In this document: positions 36,345 through 48,500 of the stretch, piece after piece
Layout: each line of letters starts with the position of its first letter
How positions within the stretch are numbered: the first letter of the stretch is position 1
Assembly: GCF_022201045.2 (NCBI RefSeq)
Contig: NC_068558.1
Location: 2,852,001-2,916,000 of the forward strand
DNA: 64,000 bases
Reading direction: 5' to 3'
Source of the DNA: Citrus sinensis
Lineage: Eukaryota > Streptophyta > Magnoliopsida > Sapindales > Rutaceae
Program-made: the position numbers and the translations under genes
The notes under the pieces: generated by a model
The model's database searches: none
The model's input: only the letters and a program-made list of their open reading frames with translations
What the model was told of the DNA's origin: nothing

Positions 36345-39300
36345 ATGGTTTTGGCCACAGTGTGGGTCTCAAACATACCGCAAACCGCCATAGCGAAGGA
36401 CCTTCTCCTCTTCCTCGAGTCCAAACTCGGCAAAAACTCAGTCTTCGCCCTCGAAATCATCACTGACCGCAGCAACTGGAAATCACGCGGCATCGGCCGC
36501 GTGCAATTCACTTCTTTAGACTTCAAATCCAAAGCCCAGAACCTCTCTCTCAACGACAAGCTCGTCTTCAATTCCCAGAACCTCAAAATCTCAGAAACTC
36601 ACTCTGACATTGTCCCCAGGCCCGTTAAGGCCCAGCACAGAGTCGAGGATGGGGTTCTGCATGTGGGTGTTATGTGCAAAGAGGAGCGGCTTCGTGTGTT
36701 GCAGACTTTTGAGGGTGTCAGAGGGTGGCTGTTGCCTGATAGAAGGAGACTTGAGTTTTGGGTGTGGCCAAAGCATAATGGGGAGTGGCAGAAGGGAATA
36801 CAAGAGTGTCACTCAGACTCTTCTGACTGTTGTTTTAAAGTTGAGATTTTGTTTGAGGATGTTTTGGAGACTGTTGGGTTTTCTTTGGATGAAGGTGCCA
36901 CCGTGAATGGGATTCTTTTCAAGGTATTCTTTTTGTCTATTTGTTTCTTTCCATGAGCACTGCATACGGGCATTTGCTTTATATTATTTTTATTTTGATT
37001 GAGCATAATTGAACTCAATACAGTTTGACTGGCTTTTGTAATGCATTCAATAATATTACTTTCAGCATTTAAGAAATGGTGTCCATAGAAAAATCACCAA
37101 TACTCACTCCGTAATGTAACATCATTGGCATCCAAACAACTGAGCATGACATTGCTTCTTGAATTTATGCAACGCCATAAGTTGTGCAGAGAGAGATGTA
37201 TATGGAAGCTAACTACTTTTGTTGGAAACAATTAATGGAATACTGTTATCCCGTAGCATAATAATTTTGTTAGCATTCCTGTTTATCTGTTTACAGAAAA
37301 TTTATCTAACAGTTTATTCATCTGCATAATTTATGGCTTTGGATTGCTGATTATTTAATTATTACGTATATGCATTATATCTAGCTCAAGTACGGGCCAA
37401 AGATCTATCAAAAAGTTTCCGGGCCTCACGTGGCATCTAAATTCCCCAGTGATCGATATCATATCTGCAAGGAGGATTTTGACTTTTTTTGGGTCCGCAC
37501 AACGGACTTCTCCGTGACAAAGTCAATTGGATGCTCAACATCATTTTTTTGGGAGATTAAAAATGGATTATTGGCATCAGATATTTCTAATATTTTCCCG
37601 TTTTACAAGGAAGACAAGACAGATCTAATATTAGAGGAGGGGGAAGAGTTCTGTACTACTTCTGAAATAGTTCCACTTGTAAAATGCAGACCAGGTTTCA
37701 ATTTATCTCATGAAGTTCTTTTCCAGCTCAATTCTCTTGTACACAATCAAAAAGTTAGTCTTGTTGCAGCGGATGCTGAATTGATTCAAATCCTTAGCGG
37801 TCTATCCATGGAGACTGCTTTAATGGTTCTGCAGAAGTTGCACAAGTTGAAGTCAATTTGCTATGATCCTGTGTCATTTGTAAAGACTCAGTTGCATGTA
37901 CTAGGTAGAAATTGTAAAAGTATTCCCTTATCATCCCACAAAAGGTTGATAGATCATAATGTAATGAGTTGTTATAGGGCCCTAGTTACTCCTATGAAGA
38001 TTTATTGTTTGGGCCCTGAGCTTGAAACTTCTAATTATGTTGTCAAGAACTTTGCAAAATATGCCTCAGATTTTATGAGAGTTACTTTTGTTGAAGAAGA
38101 TTGGAGTAAGCTTCCTGCAAATGCTCTTTCCACAAGTATCCAGCGAGGAATTTTTTCCAAACCATACAGAACTAAAATATATAGCAGGATATTGACTATT
38201 CTTCAAGATGGGATTGTGATTGGAGACAAACATTATGAGTTTCTGGCTTTCTCAGCTAGTCAACTGCGAAACAATTCTGTTTGGATGTTTGCTTCTAATG
38301 ATGAGGTGAGTGCGGAAGATGTTAGAGGATGGATGGGATGCTTTAACAAGATTCGTAGCGTATCTAAATGTGCAGCAAGGATGGGTCAACTGTTTAGTTC
38401 TTCCAAACAAACTCTTGTTGTTCCTGTACAAGATGTAGAAATGATTCCTGACGTGGAAGTTACTTCCGATGGTAATACTTACTGCTTCTCGGATGGTATT
38501 GGAAAAATTTCTTTATCCTTTGCTAGGCAAGTTGCTCAGAAATGTGGACTGAGTCACACTCCATCAGCATTTCAAATTCGCTATGGTGGCTACAAAGGTG
38601 TCATTGCTGTTGATCGTAACTCCTTCAGGAAGCTGTCTCTGCGTAGAAGTATGCTAAAATTTGAATCAAGAAACAGAATGCTTAATGTCACCAAATGGAG
38701 TGAGTCCATGCCTTGCTTTTTGAACCGAGAGATTATTTCCCTCTTGTCTACCTTGGGAGTTAAGGATGAAGTATTTGAGGCGATGCAACAGCAACAATTG
38801 ATTCTATTGGGCAAAATGTTGATAAATAGAGAGGCAGCTTTGGATGTCTTACAGAAATTGAACGGAGTTGATTCTAAAAATATTTTGGTAAAGATGCTGC
38901 TTCAAGGTTACGAGCCAAATGTTGAACCTTACCTCTCTATGATGCTTCTATCGCATCATGAGAATCAGTTGTCTGATTTAAAGAGTAGATGCCGAATCTA
39001 TGTTCCAAAGGGCAGGCTTCTGATTGGTTGTTTTGATGAAACTGGTATATTAAATTATGGCCAGGTTTTTGTTCGTGTCACCATGACAAGAGAAGAACTT
39101 GAGAGCAAAGATCAGAGTTTTTTTCATAGGGTGGATGATAAAACATCTATAGTCAAAGGGAAAGTGCTTGTCACCAAAAATCCTTGTCTTCACCCGGGAG
39201 ATGTTAGAGTCCTCGAGGCTGTGTATGAAATGAAACTTGAGGAGAAGGATTATGTGGATTGCATAATCTTCCCCCAAAAAGGAGAAAGGTATAATTAACT

Positions 39301-40715
39301 CTAATTTCAAATTATTATCCTATTTATCTTGGATTAGTGTTATGTTTTTGGCCTATTGCTCTCCTTATTTGGTAGAAAATAATTTGATTATAGTATGTTT
39401 CTTCTTTTGCATTACATTTAAGCAGTTATCAAGTTTTTAATAGGACGATTAATAATCACTGGAGTAAGACAAATATTTGGGCATGAGTGCTGTGCCTATA
39501 AACTATAGAGTTTATATTGTGGCACATTGTCACTATAGAGTAATCTTCCTTTTCTTTTAGTTTAATCACAATTCTTCTGCAGATATGTTGGTTTTTGGTA
39601 ATATAGATAGTTACTCTGCTCATCTGTTGTTGGCCCTTGGAATTAAAGCAACATGTAGTACGATATAATTGTCTGGTGATGTGAATTTGTATCCACAGGC
39701 CTCATCCCAATGAATGCTCTGGTGGCGATCTTGATGGAGACATCTTTTTCATTAGCTGGGATAATGATCTTATCCCATGTGAAACTGAGCCCCCAATGGA
39801 CTATACTGGACGTAGATCTCGTATAATGGATCATGATGTGACCTTAGAGGTAGATTCACCCCGAGTTTAGCCTTAGATTTCATGGTTTTTATCTTGAACT
39901 CATTTCGAACTTGTGAACTCTAAAAAAATAATCTGATTTTGTGGAATTTGCAGGAAATTCATAAGTTTTTTGTTGATTACATGATCAATGATACTTTGGG
40001 CGCCATATCTACTGCGCATTTAGTTCATGCTGATCGTGACCCAGATAAAGCCAGGAGTTCAAAATGTCTACATTTGGCAACTCTTCACTCCATGGCTGTT
40101 GACTTTGCTAAAACTGGGGCACCAGCAGAGATGCCACTGGCGCTGAAACCAAAGGAGTTTCCCGATTTTATGGAGAGGGAAGACAAACCAAGGTACATCT
40201 CTTTTGGGGTACTTGGAAAACTATACCGTGCTACCCTTGACTCCATCATGCAAATAAGGTCAAATGCTATTTGGTCAGAGAAGATTGCTGAAGCTAGTTA
40301 TGATCACGATCTTGAAGTAGATGGCTTTGAGGCATTCCTCGGAGTTGCAGAAAGTCACAAAGAAATGTACGAGGAGGAAATGAACGCGTTGATGAACTAT
40401 TATGGGGCAAGTACGGAGGATGAGATACTGACTGGTAATCTGCGAAATCGGGCATCATACTTGCAGCGAGACAACAGGAGATATGGAGATATGAAAGATC
40501 GGATCTTGCTGTCTGCAAAGAACTTACAGAATGAGGCTAAAGAATGGTTTGGGAGTAGCTGCAAGGAAAATGAACATCCACAGTTGGCCTCCGCGTGGTA
40601 CCATGTGACTTACTCCCCAAGTTATTGCAAGGAAAGGATGGCCTTGTTGAGCTTTCCGTGGATTGTGGGCGACATTTTGCTGGACATCAAGTCTGTAAAT
40701 AGCAAAAAAGCTTGA
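36345..40715 (+). CDS. RDR2: RNA-dependent RNA polymerase 2, four exons
   Basis: Copies Pol IV transcripts into double-stranded RNA for DCL3, giving 24-nt siRNAs that guide DNA methylation in the nucleus. Exons 36345-36923, 37385-39288, 39699-39849 and 39954-40715 join through GT-AG introns with matching phases to give 1131 residues; Arabidopsis RDR2 is about 1133. The N terminus has an RRM-like part (VWVSNIPQTAIAKDLLLFLE). Family blocks include FVEEDWSKLPANALS, SDGIGKIS and QIRYGGYKGVIAVD. The catalytic DLDGD lies at 838-842, formed across the exon 2/3 junction region. Similarity along the whole protein is to RDR2, not RDR1 or RDR6. It looks intact, with no stops or missing motifs. Confidence 0.96.
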
Positions 40716-42028
40716 CAGATGAATAATGAAAGAAAAGACTACATATCTTTTTATGTCTGCGGTGTATAGTTAACTGTCTAAGGTCATGGGATTGAGTTAT
40801 TGAAACTTTTAAATTACAGTTGTTGTAAAAAAAAAAATTATAATTATAAGATAAAAATTAATAATATGTAGTAAATATAAATTTTAAATAATAATTTTGA
40901 TAAAATTATTAAAAATATAATAGATTTTACATCGTATAAATAAAAAATTATATTAACATATCTTTTAAATTACAGCAGTTAGTGTTTAATAAATACTTTA
41001 ATACTGTAATTTTTAAATTATAATTGTTCAACCTCAATCTTAAAAATTATTACTCTGAACGGTATACCGGTATGGTAAAGTACTTTTGCTTCGTCAATAG
41101 AACAACAACTTTTTCCTTGATGATTTTTTTCAGACTGTTGGTTGCACGTCTGTAGTTAAGTTGATTTGTGAAAGCTTTTGGAAGTTGACTACTCTGACCC
41201 TCCTCTCGAATAACTTTTGCTGTAATTGCCGAGTTCTGCTGTAATCATCACCACCCCCGTGTGCCGTGTGTGGATTAGCACTTAAAAAGAGTCTGGTTGA
41301 GCTTTGATTTTCCTCTTACGTTCTCGTCAATTTTGCATTAATTTTTAATTATTTTTTTTCCAAAATGTATCCATTTAGCTTAATCTCTAAAAGATATTGG
41401 ATTTTTTTATTTAATATTTGTTTTTTTTTTTAATTTTCGCACAGTGAAGGATTATATCCACATCTCTAAATAAACACGTAACACTTGTCATTTATATAAT
41501 TTGGGAAATGAATTCTCTTAACTCATAAAAATGACAAAGTCGTGCTCATATTCATACAAAATAGACATGACATTTTAGGGTCTCAACATCAAAGAGAAAA
41601 AAATCTTGGAAACTGATTCAACAATATCCATCCCAAAAAGTAGCATTTACATCACCTGGTTGGTGCTCGAAGCAATAAGATTTTTTATTATCCACCAGAG
41701 CACCTTTGATTATTCAAAAACAAAAAAATAACAAAACCCAAAAAAAAAAAAAAGAGAAAATCATCCATCGCCAAATAGACACTTTATACAACAAACTACA
41801 CGCCAGACGCCACCAAATATCATTTTATCTTTACAAGACCAAACACGCCAACCAACAACAAATAAAAACAAAAACAAAACAAAACAAAATTAATAATTAA
41901 TAATTATAAGATTCCCGTTCCCCCCCCCCGATTCTTTACAGTTATTACACAAAAAAAAAAAGAATAAAACCAATGAAAACGGTCCAGCTAGGGCCGTAAC
42001 AAACAGTCGGCTCACATCGACGCGCAAT
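40716..42028. other. RDR2 3' region and intergenic DNA with a decayed MITE
   Basis: 40797-41040 resembles the MITE in the UBC intron (shared CTTTTAAATTACAG-like end and TTTAAATAATAATTTTGA core) and has CAACCTCAA at the right end as there. The rest is AT-rich with A-runs (41726-41754). No gene seen. Confidence 0.5.
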
Positions 42029-42544
42029 TCACGAGCGCACCGCCACGTCCTTCCCTCGGGAATCCACTGCCGCAACCGCCGCCGCCGTCGACGCCAGCTT
42101 ACTCGAAGCGTACCGAGACGAAAAATCTCTTCGAAATCCGGTGAACTCGTCGTCGTTGTCGAAATTACTGTCTTCTTCGAAGTTGAGGGAGTAACTCAAG
42201 GGGTCGTACTGGAATTTCCCGTGGTGGTTATGACTGTTTCCGCTTCTGTTCCTGTTGAACCTTCTGATGAAAGTTTTCCACTTCGGTCCAGCGACGATCT
42301 CAGACCACTCTCGGACTCTCTGAAAGGCCGCTACCGCGGGGGCCCACCACCGGTCGTGGGACTGAACTCGCTGCCACCAGGCTACTCCGACGGCGGAGGA
42401 GGATTGGCGACGGGAGTTGAAGCACGGGAAAATGAAACAGCAGCGGGTATTGCGGATCAGAACATTGGACGTTTCGTCTATCGCTTCAAGGTCTCTTTGG
42501 GAAATCGCTGTCGCTTCTGCTTCAGAGGCCATTTGACGGAACAT
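42029..42544 (-). CDS. Uncharacterised plant-specific basic protein
   Basis: Single-exon frame of 171 residues from the ATG at 42544, or 167 from the ATG at 42532 (MASEAEATAIS), which I favour because the conserved-looking part starts there. It has a Cys-rich patch (RNTRCCFIFPCF), a Trp-rich core (VAWWQRVQSHDRWWAPAV and REWSEIVAGPKWKTFIRRF), a His/Asn run, and the block KFQYDPLSYSLNFEED, which I recall from a family of unnamed small plant proteins. There is no signal peptide or membrane helix. GC content well above its surroundings supports a real coding region. No function is claimed. Confidence 0.8.
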   Translation of the reverse strand: MFRQMASEAEATAISQRDLEAIDETSNVLIRNTRCCFIFPCFNSRRQSSSAVGVAWWQRVQSHDRWWAPAVAAFQRVREWSEIVAGPKWKTFIRRFNRNRSGNSHNHHGKFQYDPLSYSLNFEEDSNFDNDDEFTGFRRDFSSRYASSKLASTAAAVAAVDSRGKDVAVRS

Positions 42545-43920
42545 ATGATGAAACGGAACGAGTTGTGTATGATAATATTATATACACCATCAATAACGGG
42601 TGAGGGTATTTCGGTAATTGGATTTTGAGCCGTTGGTAGTATTGAGAGTTGAGCGAGCGGAAAATGAGTCAACAGATACCAGTGGAAGATCTATCTGGGG
42701 TCCACTGTGATGAAGGGTCCAGATGGGTCTGATGGTGCGAGTTTGATAGGATTCTACAGCGCTGAGATTTCGCCAGCTGTCACTACCTAATCATCTCTTA
42801 ATTATTATAAATCTATAATTAGACTAACAAAAATGAAATGACAGCAGAATTATCTTGTCAATTTTTTTAAAAATTATATAGGATTATTATTCATATTACA
42901 TACTAAAATTACATCATATTATTATTAATCTTTAATATTAAATAATTATTAAGACTAATTTATAATAAATCTTATACATCATTATTTATATTTTACTCTA
43001 TTTAATATTTTAAGTACGTTTACTCCATTTATATTTTAAAAGTAAGAAAATTATCATTCACTTAATAATCCCCATCATTGAAGAAAAAATTAAGCTATCA
43101 CCATGTTTTGTGGAGACTCCATTGCGAGGGAAAGGCTCCAGGTGTTTCTTTTATATTATCTTTTTTTTGGGCCAAGGGCTAGGTTCAAATAGGAAGCGAA
43201 ATCATGGATTAAATTATAAAAATAATCGGCGGAGGGAAAAGGAATCCTACCAAAATAGATGGATGTCTAATTCGCTTGATTATTTATTTGGTCTAATGAT
43301 AATGGGATAGCCAGAAATTTCTCTAGACTTACCACTTGCTGATGATCATTATCAACGCACATAAGGTCATAATTTTATGCGATACAACCAAAACCTTAAG
43401 ATAAAAAAAAAAATACCAACTCTACTTCATTCTTCTTATTTTAGCTTCGCTTGCACTATACAATCAAATAATTGATCAGTTATGTTTTATGTTATTGGTG
43501 TGGACTGTTGAGTATGTAAAGCATGTCAAGTTCAATCGAAGAAAATAATTCGGAATGAATAGAAGTGTATGCTAATTTTGTATTTGCTGTGATGTGATTT
43601 CACTAATTGAGTGAGGGATTGACATAACTACAACTTGTGGGAAACTAATCCAACTTGCGTTGCTACAGTAACAAGAACTAACCAGCCAGGTATACACCTC
43701 AACTGGCTGCATAGGTTCTAACATTTGTCCAACCTTGGAAGTGCTTTCGCCGTTGAAGGTTAAGGGGTCCATATCATATATAATCCACAAAGTCATAACT
43801 CATAAGCCATTCCAAATCATACATTTGGGAGGATGAGCTTTACTAATCTTTTAAAAAATTTCTATCATGTGTCTTTTAATGGTAGTGTATAAATAATATT
43901 TAATTTCTTTTATTTTTTAT
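42545..43920. other. Intergenic DNA upstream of the uncharacterised gene
   Basis: The left part is the promoter side of the minus-strand gene. AT-rich from 42790. A 74-residue minus-strand frame at 43572-43796 shows no recognisable domain. No gene supported. Confidence 0.4.
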
Positions 43921-44599
43921 GAAAAAATATCTACCGTCCACCCGTTTTTTCCAACTTTTATAAAAATACATAATTTTTTTTTTACTGGAATCCACCTAAA
44001 ATTACATTTTGTTTCACTTTTCCACTTCCGTTTGGAATCCGTTAAGAAAACTAACGGAAACTTAATGACCATTTTACCCTCCAAAACGCAAATAACAATT
44101 TCACCCTAAAATTTGCCAAAAATAATCAAATTAAATCTAAATATTTTCCCCATCAGTTAATAAATAAATTAATTTCACAACCATCAAATGCAAGTTTTTT
44201 TTTTAAATATGTTCGTAATTAGAATGCTAAATTATAATAGTAGTATTAAAAATAGCCCAATCTCGCAAACCATCAATTAAATTTAAAATAAGTAGAGTTT
44301 TATTATTTATTGAGCTATAATCTCTAGTAGTTAAGATTTTTTTATACTTCATTTACATACCAATAATGATATTTATCATTAAATCTGATTATTTTTGGCA
44401 TTTTTAAAGGTGAAATTGTAATTTTCGTTTTAGGGGTAAAATGGTCATTTTTTTAAGTTTCCGTTAGTTTTCTTAACGGATTCCAAACGGCAGTGGAAAA
44501 GTTAAACAAAATATTACTTTAGGTGGATTTCAGCAAAAAAAAAAAAATTGTGTATTTTTAAAAAAGTTGGAAAAAACGGGTGGATGGTGGATATTTTTC
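43921..44599. mobile_element. Foldback element with ~210-bp inverted repeats (MULE-like MITE)
   Basis: The left arm (43921 to about 44127) and right arm (about 44387-44599) are inverted copies, with mismatches mainly in homopolymer runs. They share ACCCGTTTTTTCCAACTTTT, CCGTTTGGAATCCGTTAAG and AAAACTAACGGAAACTTAA, in inverted order. The outer ends are GAAAAA(A)TATC(T/C)ACC. Long terminal inverted repeats and no coding content suggest a Mutator-like MITE. The flanks are T-rich (a TTTTTTAT-type repeat is possible on both sides), so the target duplication cannot be fixed. Confidence 0.85.
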
Positions 44600-44872
44600 T
44601 TTTTTTTATTTATTAACAATCAATCAACAATTGAATTATTTGCTCAGGATATGATCAAATTAGAAGAGAATCATGATCTATACATTTGATACTAAACACA
44701 AATGTAGGTTCAAGTTTTGAAGGGATTAGGAACCAAAGAGTTTTATACCATAAATAGCATATCAGCTCATTCTGACCTAAATATTCAGATTTCCCCATAA
44801 CAAAACTATTTAGACAGAGCCCTAACATAATATAGAAAAAGAAATTTCAATTGTATTGCAAGGATGACATCC

Positions 44873-45300
44873 AGAGGCGGATGTAGAGTAGGACTAGTGG
44901 GGGCTCAAGCCCCCATTGAAAAAAAAAACTCATTTTTATTTAAAAGAAAAATTAATAAATTTTTAAATAATCCCTGTCAAATTATCAAATAACTCTGTTC
45001 TTTTAGTTTCTACAACCACAGTAGAGAGCACATTTTCAGCAATGAAATTTGTGAAGAATGAATTTCGCAATCGGATTGGATATAAATAGATAAATAATAA
45101 TTTAATTGTTTATATAAAAAAAGATGTATTTAATAGTGTTGATAATGAATCTATTGCATAATGTTTTTCAGAATATAAAATTGTGCAAAGAACAATTGTA
45201 AATGTGTTATAAAATTTTTTATATATTTAAGTTTCAGTTTTTATATTTTGTTGTCATTTAATTTAGCCCTCGGTAAATTATTTTTCTAGATTTGCCACTG
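44873..45300 (+). mobile_element. Deleted hAT transposon with transposase C-terminal remnant (copy 2)
   Basis: A 428-bp sister of the element at 21688-22119: CAGAGGCGGATGTAG at the left and CTAGATTTGCCACTG at the right form the inverted ends. It is bordered by the exact 8-bp repeat ATGACATC (44865-44872 and 45301-45308). It carries the same GGGGGCTCAAGCCCCC palindrome and the same hAT dimerisation remnant (FSAMKFVKNEFRNRIG). Both copies share the same internal deletion, so they descend from one deleted, mobilised parent. Confidence 0.92.
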
Positions 45301-45308
45301 ATGACATC

Positions 45309-47086
45309 TGATGACATTTGCAGTTTTTTTTCCCCCTCTGAAAGGAAAGAGTAATACTAAAAAAAAAAAAAAACCTCTTTTGACAAGTGCTAGTGGGCCC
45401 TCAAAATTTTCTCGCATAATTGGGTAGGGATGGACACCTCTCTCACAAATATAGGTAAAACAGATAATATAATTTATCTAAGTTAATCCCAACATATTCT
45501 TATTTATAAAAATTAGTAGACCTATTATGGTCAAACATATAAATATAGAAATAATTAAAAAAAAACTCTTTTACAAATTATTATGTACACAGCGATGTAG
45601 TATACGTCTACAAGACACTAAGGTAGCGTTTACATTTTGGATTAAAGTGGAAATCCTACGATTGAGATGGAAGTAAGTTATTTACTTACACTTGAATGGA
45701 AGTATATAATGGAGATCATAATCAAATTTATGTGTTTACTTTATCTTGTATTAAGAGTAAATAATTTCAAATTACAATTTTACCATTATTTAAAGAATTA
45801 TAATTTTTAATTACAAAGTTAATAAAAAATATATTTGATCAATAAACATTTATTTTATTATATTTGTAAATTTATAATAATTATTAATATTCTTAATTAT
45901 GTACATTACAATTTTTATTATTTTTAATTTAATTATGTAAATTAAAAATTATTGATAAGGGCAATATAAATGAAACATTTTTAATATTAACATAATACGA
46001 AATTAATATTTTCTTAGAATAAACTATTTATTATTATTATTAATTGTTAATATCAAATAAATATAATAATATTATATTTCCAAATAAAGATAGTATAGTA
46101 ATATTGTTAATTCTCTATTAATATAATAATATTATTTAAATAAATATAATATTACTTATTTATTTTATTAAATATTAAATATTAAATTTAATAAAAGGAG
46201 TGAAAAGGACCACTCCCACCTCTCCCCACGGGAGTCCCACTCTCACTCCTCACTCTAAAAATAGGTGGGGTATACAAAGTGAGATTGACAATCCTCACAT
46301 AAAATGTTGAAATAAATACTGAAGTGGGAGAAATCCACACGCCTCACTTACACTCCGGTAAACACAACACAAAATAAAATGAGTAACATCAATTAGGTTT
46401 CAATTGAACCATATACCATGAGGCTCTTAAAGAAAGCATGCAATGTCAACATGATGACCAAGTTCTCATCGTCTACATCAAGCAACACCACAAGAGCACC
46501 AGCTCAGCATGAGATCTCAATTCTCAAGATTCAGACAAAGTTCTAAAACCAAGGAAATTTAACATAAGAAAATCAATACAAAATAGTAGGTCATAAGTCA
46601 TCACCATCCTAAAATGGAAAATGTTGCTGAGTCATTGTTTTCATACCTTACCATGGCCCCATCCCATTTCATGATGGTATTTTTCCACCAAGGTTATCCC
46701 ATAGATTAGTCGATGAAATCACATTTTCTTGAAATACTTGATAAGTATTTCATAAATAACGTAAGCAAAACACTTTCTTTCTGACCTACTGAGCAGAAGA
46801 TCGATCCCCAATCATTATGCACATGCATAGCATAAACAAAGAAAGACCAAGTAACGATCATGAAAATGCACTCCAATTTTACATATTTTACTTCTAATAT
46901 GCACCAAACCAAACATATTACTAGACAGGGCGACCAAGTATCATTAGCACACAACACCATTAGACATCATATTCGAGAAACCATGAGTAAGACTTAAGAA
47001 GTCACTGCCCCAAAACCAGAGTCCCAGACTACACAATATTAGGATAAGGATAACTTGTTTCAATAGCAGAAACCAGGGATCTGAGC
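45309..47086. other. Intergenic DNA with a probable MITE at about 45623-46372
   Basis: GTAGCGTTTACATTTTGG at 45624 and, inverted from the right near 46370, GTTGTGTTTACCGGAGTG form imperfect ends of an AT-rich block of about 750 bp that looks like a MITE. Its borders and target repeat are not clear. The rest up to 47086 includes the probable NFD2 3' region. No other gene seen. Confidence 0.5.
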
Positions 47087-47868
47087 TTAGAAAGGCAGAG
47101 CTTTTCCAACCTCACCACTGTGAACACGCAAGAACACATCACCAGCGTCATCACATTTCCCAGTATCCACAGCAATAGCACCAAATATGGCTCTGAAAGC
47201 ACCACAAACCACAGCAGGAACCGTAGAATTGGTCTTGGGAGAAACCCTAACCACTTTCTGCAACCCCAAATGCATCCCATCAACAGCACATGAAATTTCG
47301 ACATTGGAAGTCTCTGAAACACGGCGGTTCAGATCTTTCGGAGAAATGTCAATGTCTTTATTTAGTAATCGAAGTGATACAGATGTGTCTATCACGTAGC
47401 CCCCTAAAATGCCCAATGCCCTATTATTCTCTTCAGAGAATGAGGAGTGGGTCATTGCACGCCGAAGAAGGCCGATGCTCTTGAATGTGTAGCTGAATAT
47501 GGACAAATAAATAAATAAAAACGAATGAGACTCAGTTCAATTCATGCGACAACTAATAAAACGCTAAATTTTAACGCGGTAAATAGTAAAATAATGAAGG
47601 GAAATTTTAAAACTGACCCAATTTGCTTCTGCAGAGTTTCGAGAGCTGTTGCAAAGGGCGATGATGTTTTGAAGCGCTGATCATTTGCTGCGCGAACCTG
47701 CAAATAGTTGGTTTTATTTATTTATTTATTTTCCAAACTGCTTTTCTTTCTCGGTAAGTAAAGTAGTATTTGATTTTAGGGTTCTAAGAATGGACGCACC
47801 TGAAAAGAAGAGGAGATAGCTATGACTAGAACAGGAAGGAGATAGAGAGTGAAGGGGCGAAGCTTCAT
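47087..47868 (-). CDS. NFD2: NFD2-like RNase III-domain protein, three exons
   Basis: Resembles NUCLEAR FUSION DEFECTIVE 2 of Arabidopsis, a small protein with one RNase III-like domain needed for polar nuclear fusion and pollen function. Exons from the start: 47868-47800, 47698-47619 and 47492-47087, all GT-AG with matching phases, giving 184 residues (family about 190). Exon 1 encodes a hydrophobic leader MKLRPFTLYLLPVLVIAISS, so it may enter the secretory path or an organelle. The domain starts FKSIGLLRRAMTHSSFSEEN. Where active RNase III has NERLEFLGDAVL, this has NNRALGILGGYVI, without the acidic catalytic residues, so it is probably not a nuclease. It lies 632 bases downstream of the TPS stop codon on the same strand. 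Confidence 0.85.
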
Positions 47869-48500
47869 TTTCTCAACGTCGTCGTCAATTCCAGTACTTT
47901 CCTCGTTAACGTTGTACTCTCCGAAGAGGCGAAGAGTAAATTAATATACCCCGGACCCGGAAGAGCTGAAGAAGAACGACTTTTTCTTCCAAAAAAGAAA
48001 AGGAAAATGCTTTTATTTGTTATTTACCGGACCTGAATTACACTTTATTAGCTATAGAGTAGAAGCATGAGAATTACTAATATACCCTTAAAGACAGCAG
48101 CACAGAAACTAAAGAAAATACAGGCTCATGGGTCGGAAATAAATAGCTTCTAGCCACATTATTACCACAGCAAAGAGCTAACCAAAACAGTAACATTTTC
48201 CAAATGCTTTTCACATATATTAAGGAAAGGAAACTGGTAAAATGTATACAAGCCTGGATCTATTAACTGAGATTAATTTATCCCCTGTGCACTAAAACTA
48301 CATTTACCAACCCATCTTACAAAAATGAAAGAAACATTCCACGCCTTCAATCCATCCGAGAGATCCAACCATGCAATGAACAAAGTTAGTATCAAGAACC
48401 AACTTCCCGAGAGGCCCCCACTTGTGTCTTGACAGGAAAGAATCGTTGTGTCAGCATCCTATTTCCACCCTGACTTTGCGTTTCGAAATTTAAATGTCAT
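47869..48500. other. NFD2 promoter and TPS 3' untranslated region
   Basis: A short gap between two same-strand genes. The right part should be the TPS 3' untranslated region, the left part the NFD2 upstream region. No other gene seen. Confidence 0.5.

Noticed and set aside
42221-42628. 135-residue plus frame opposite the uncharacterised gene
   Set aside because: It is the antisense shadow of the minus-strand protein, whose KFQYDPLSYSLNFEED and Trp-rich blocks look conserved.
43572-43796. 74-residue minus frame
   Set aside because: No recognisable domain, AT-rich intergenic setting, no splice partners; not enough to call a gene.
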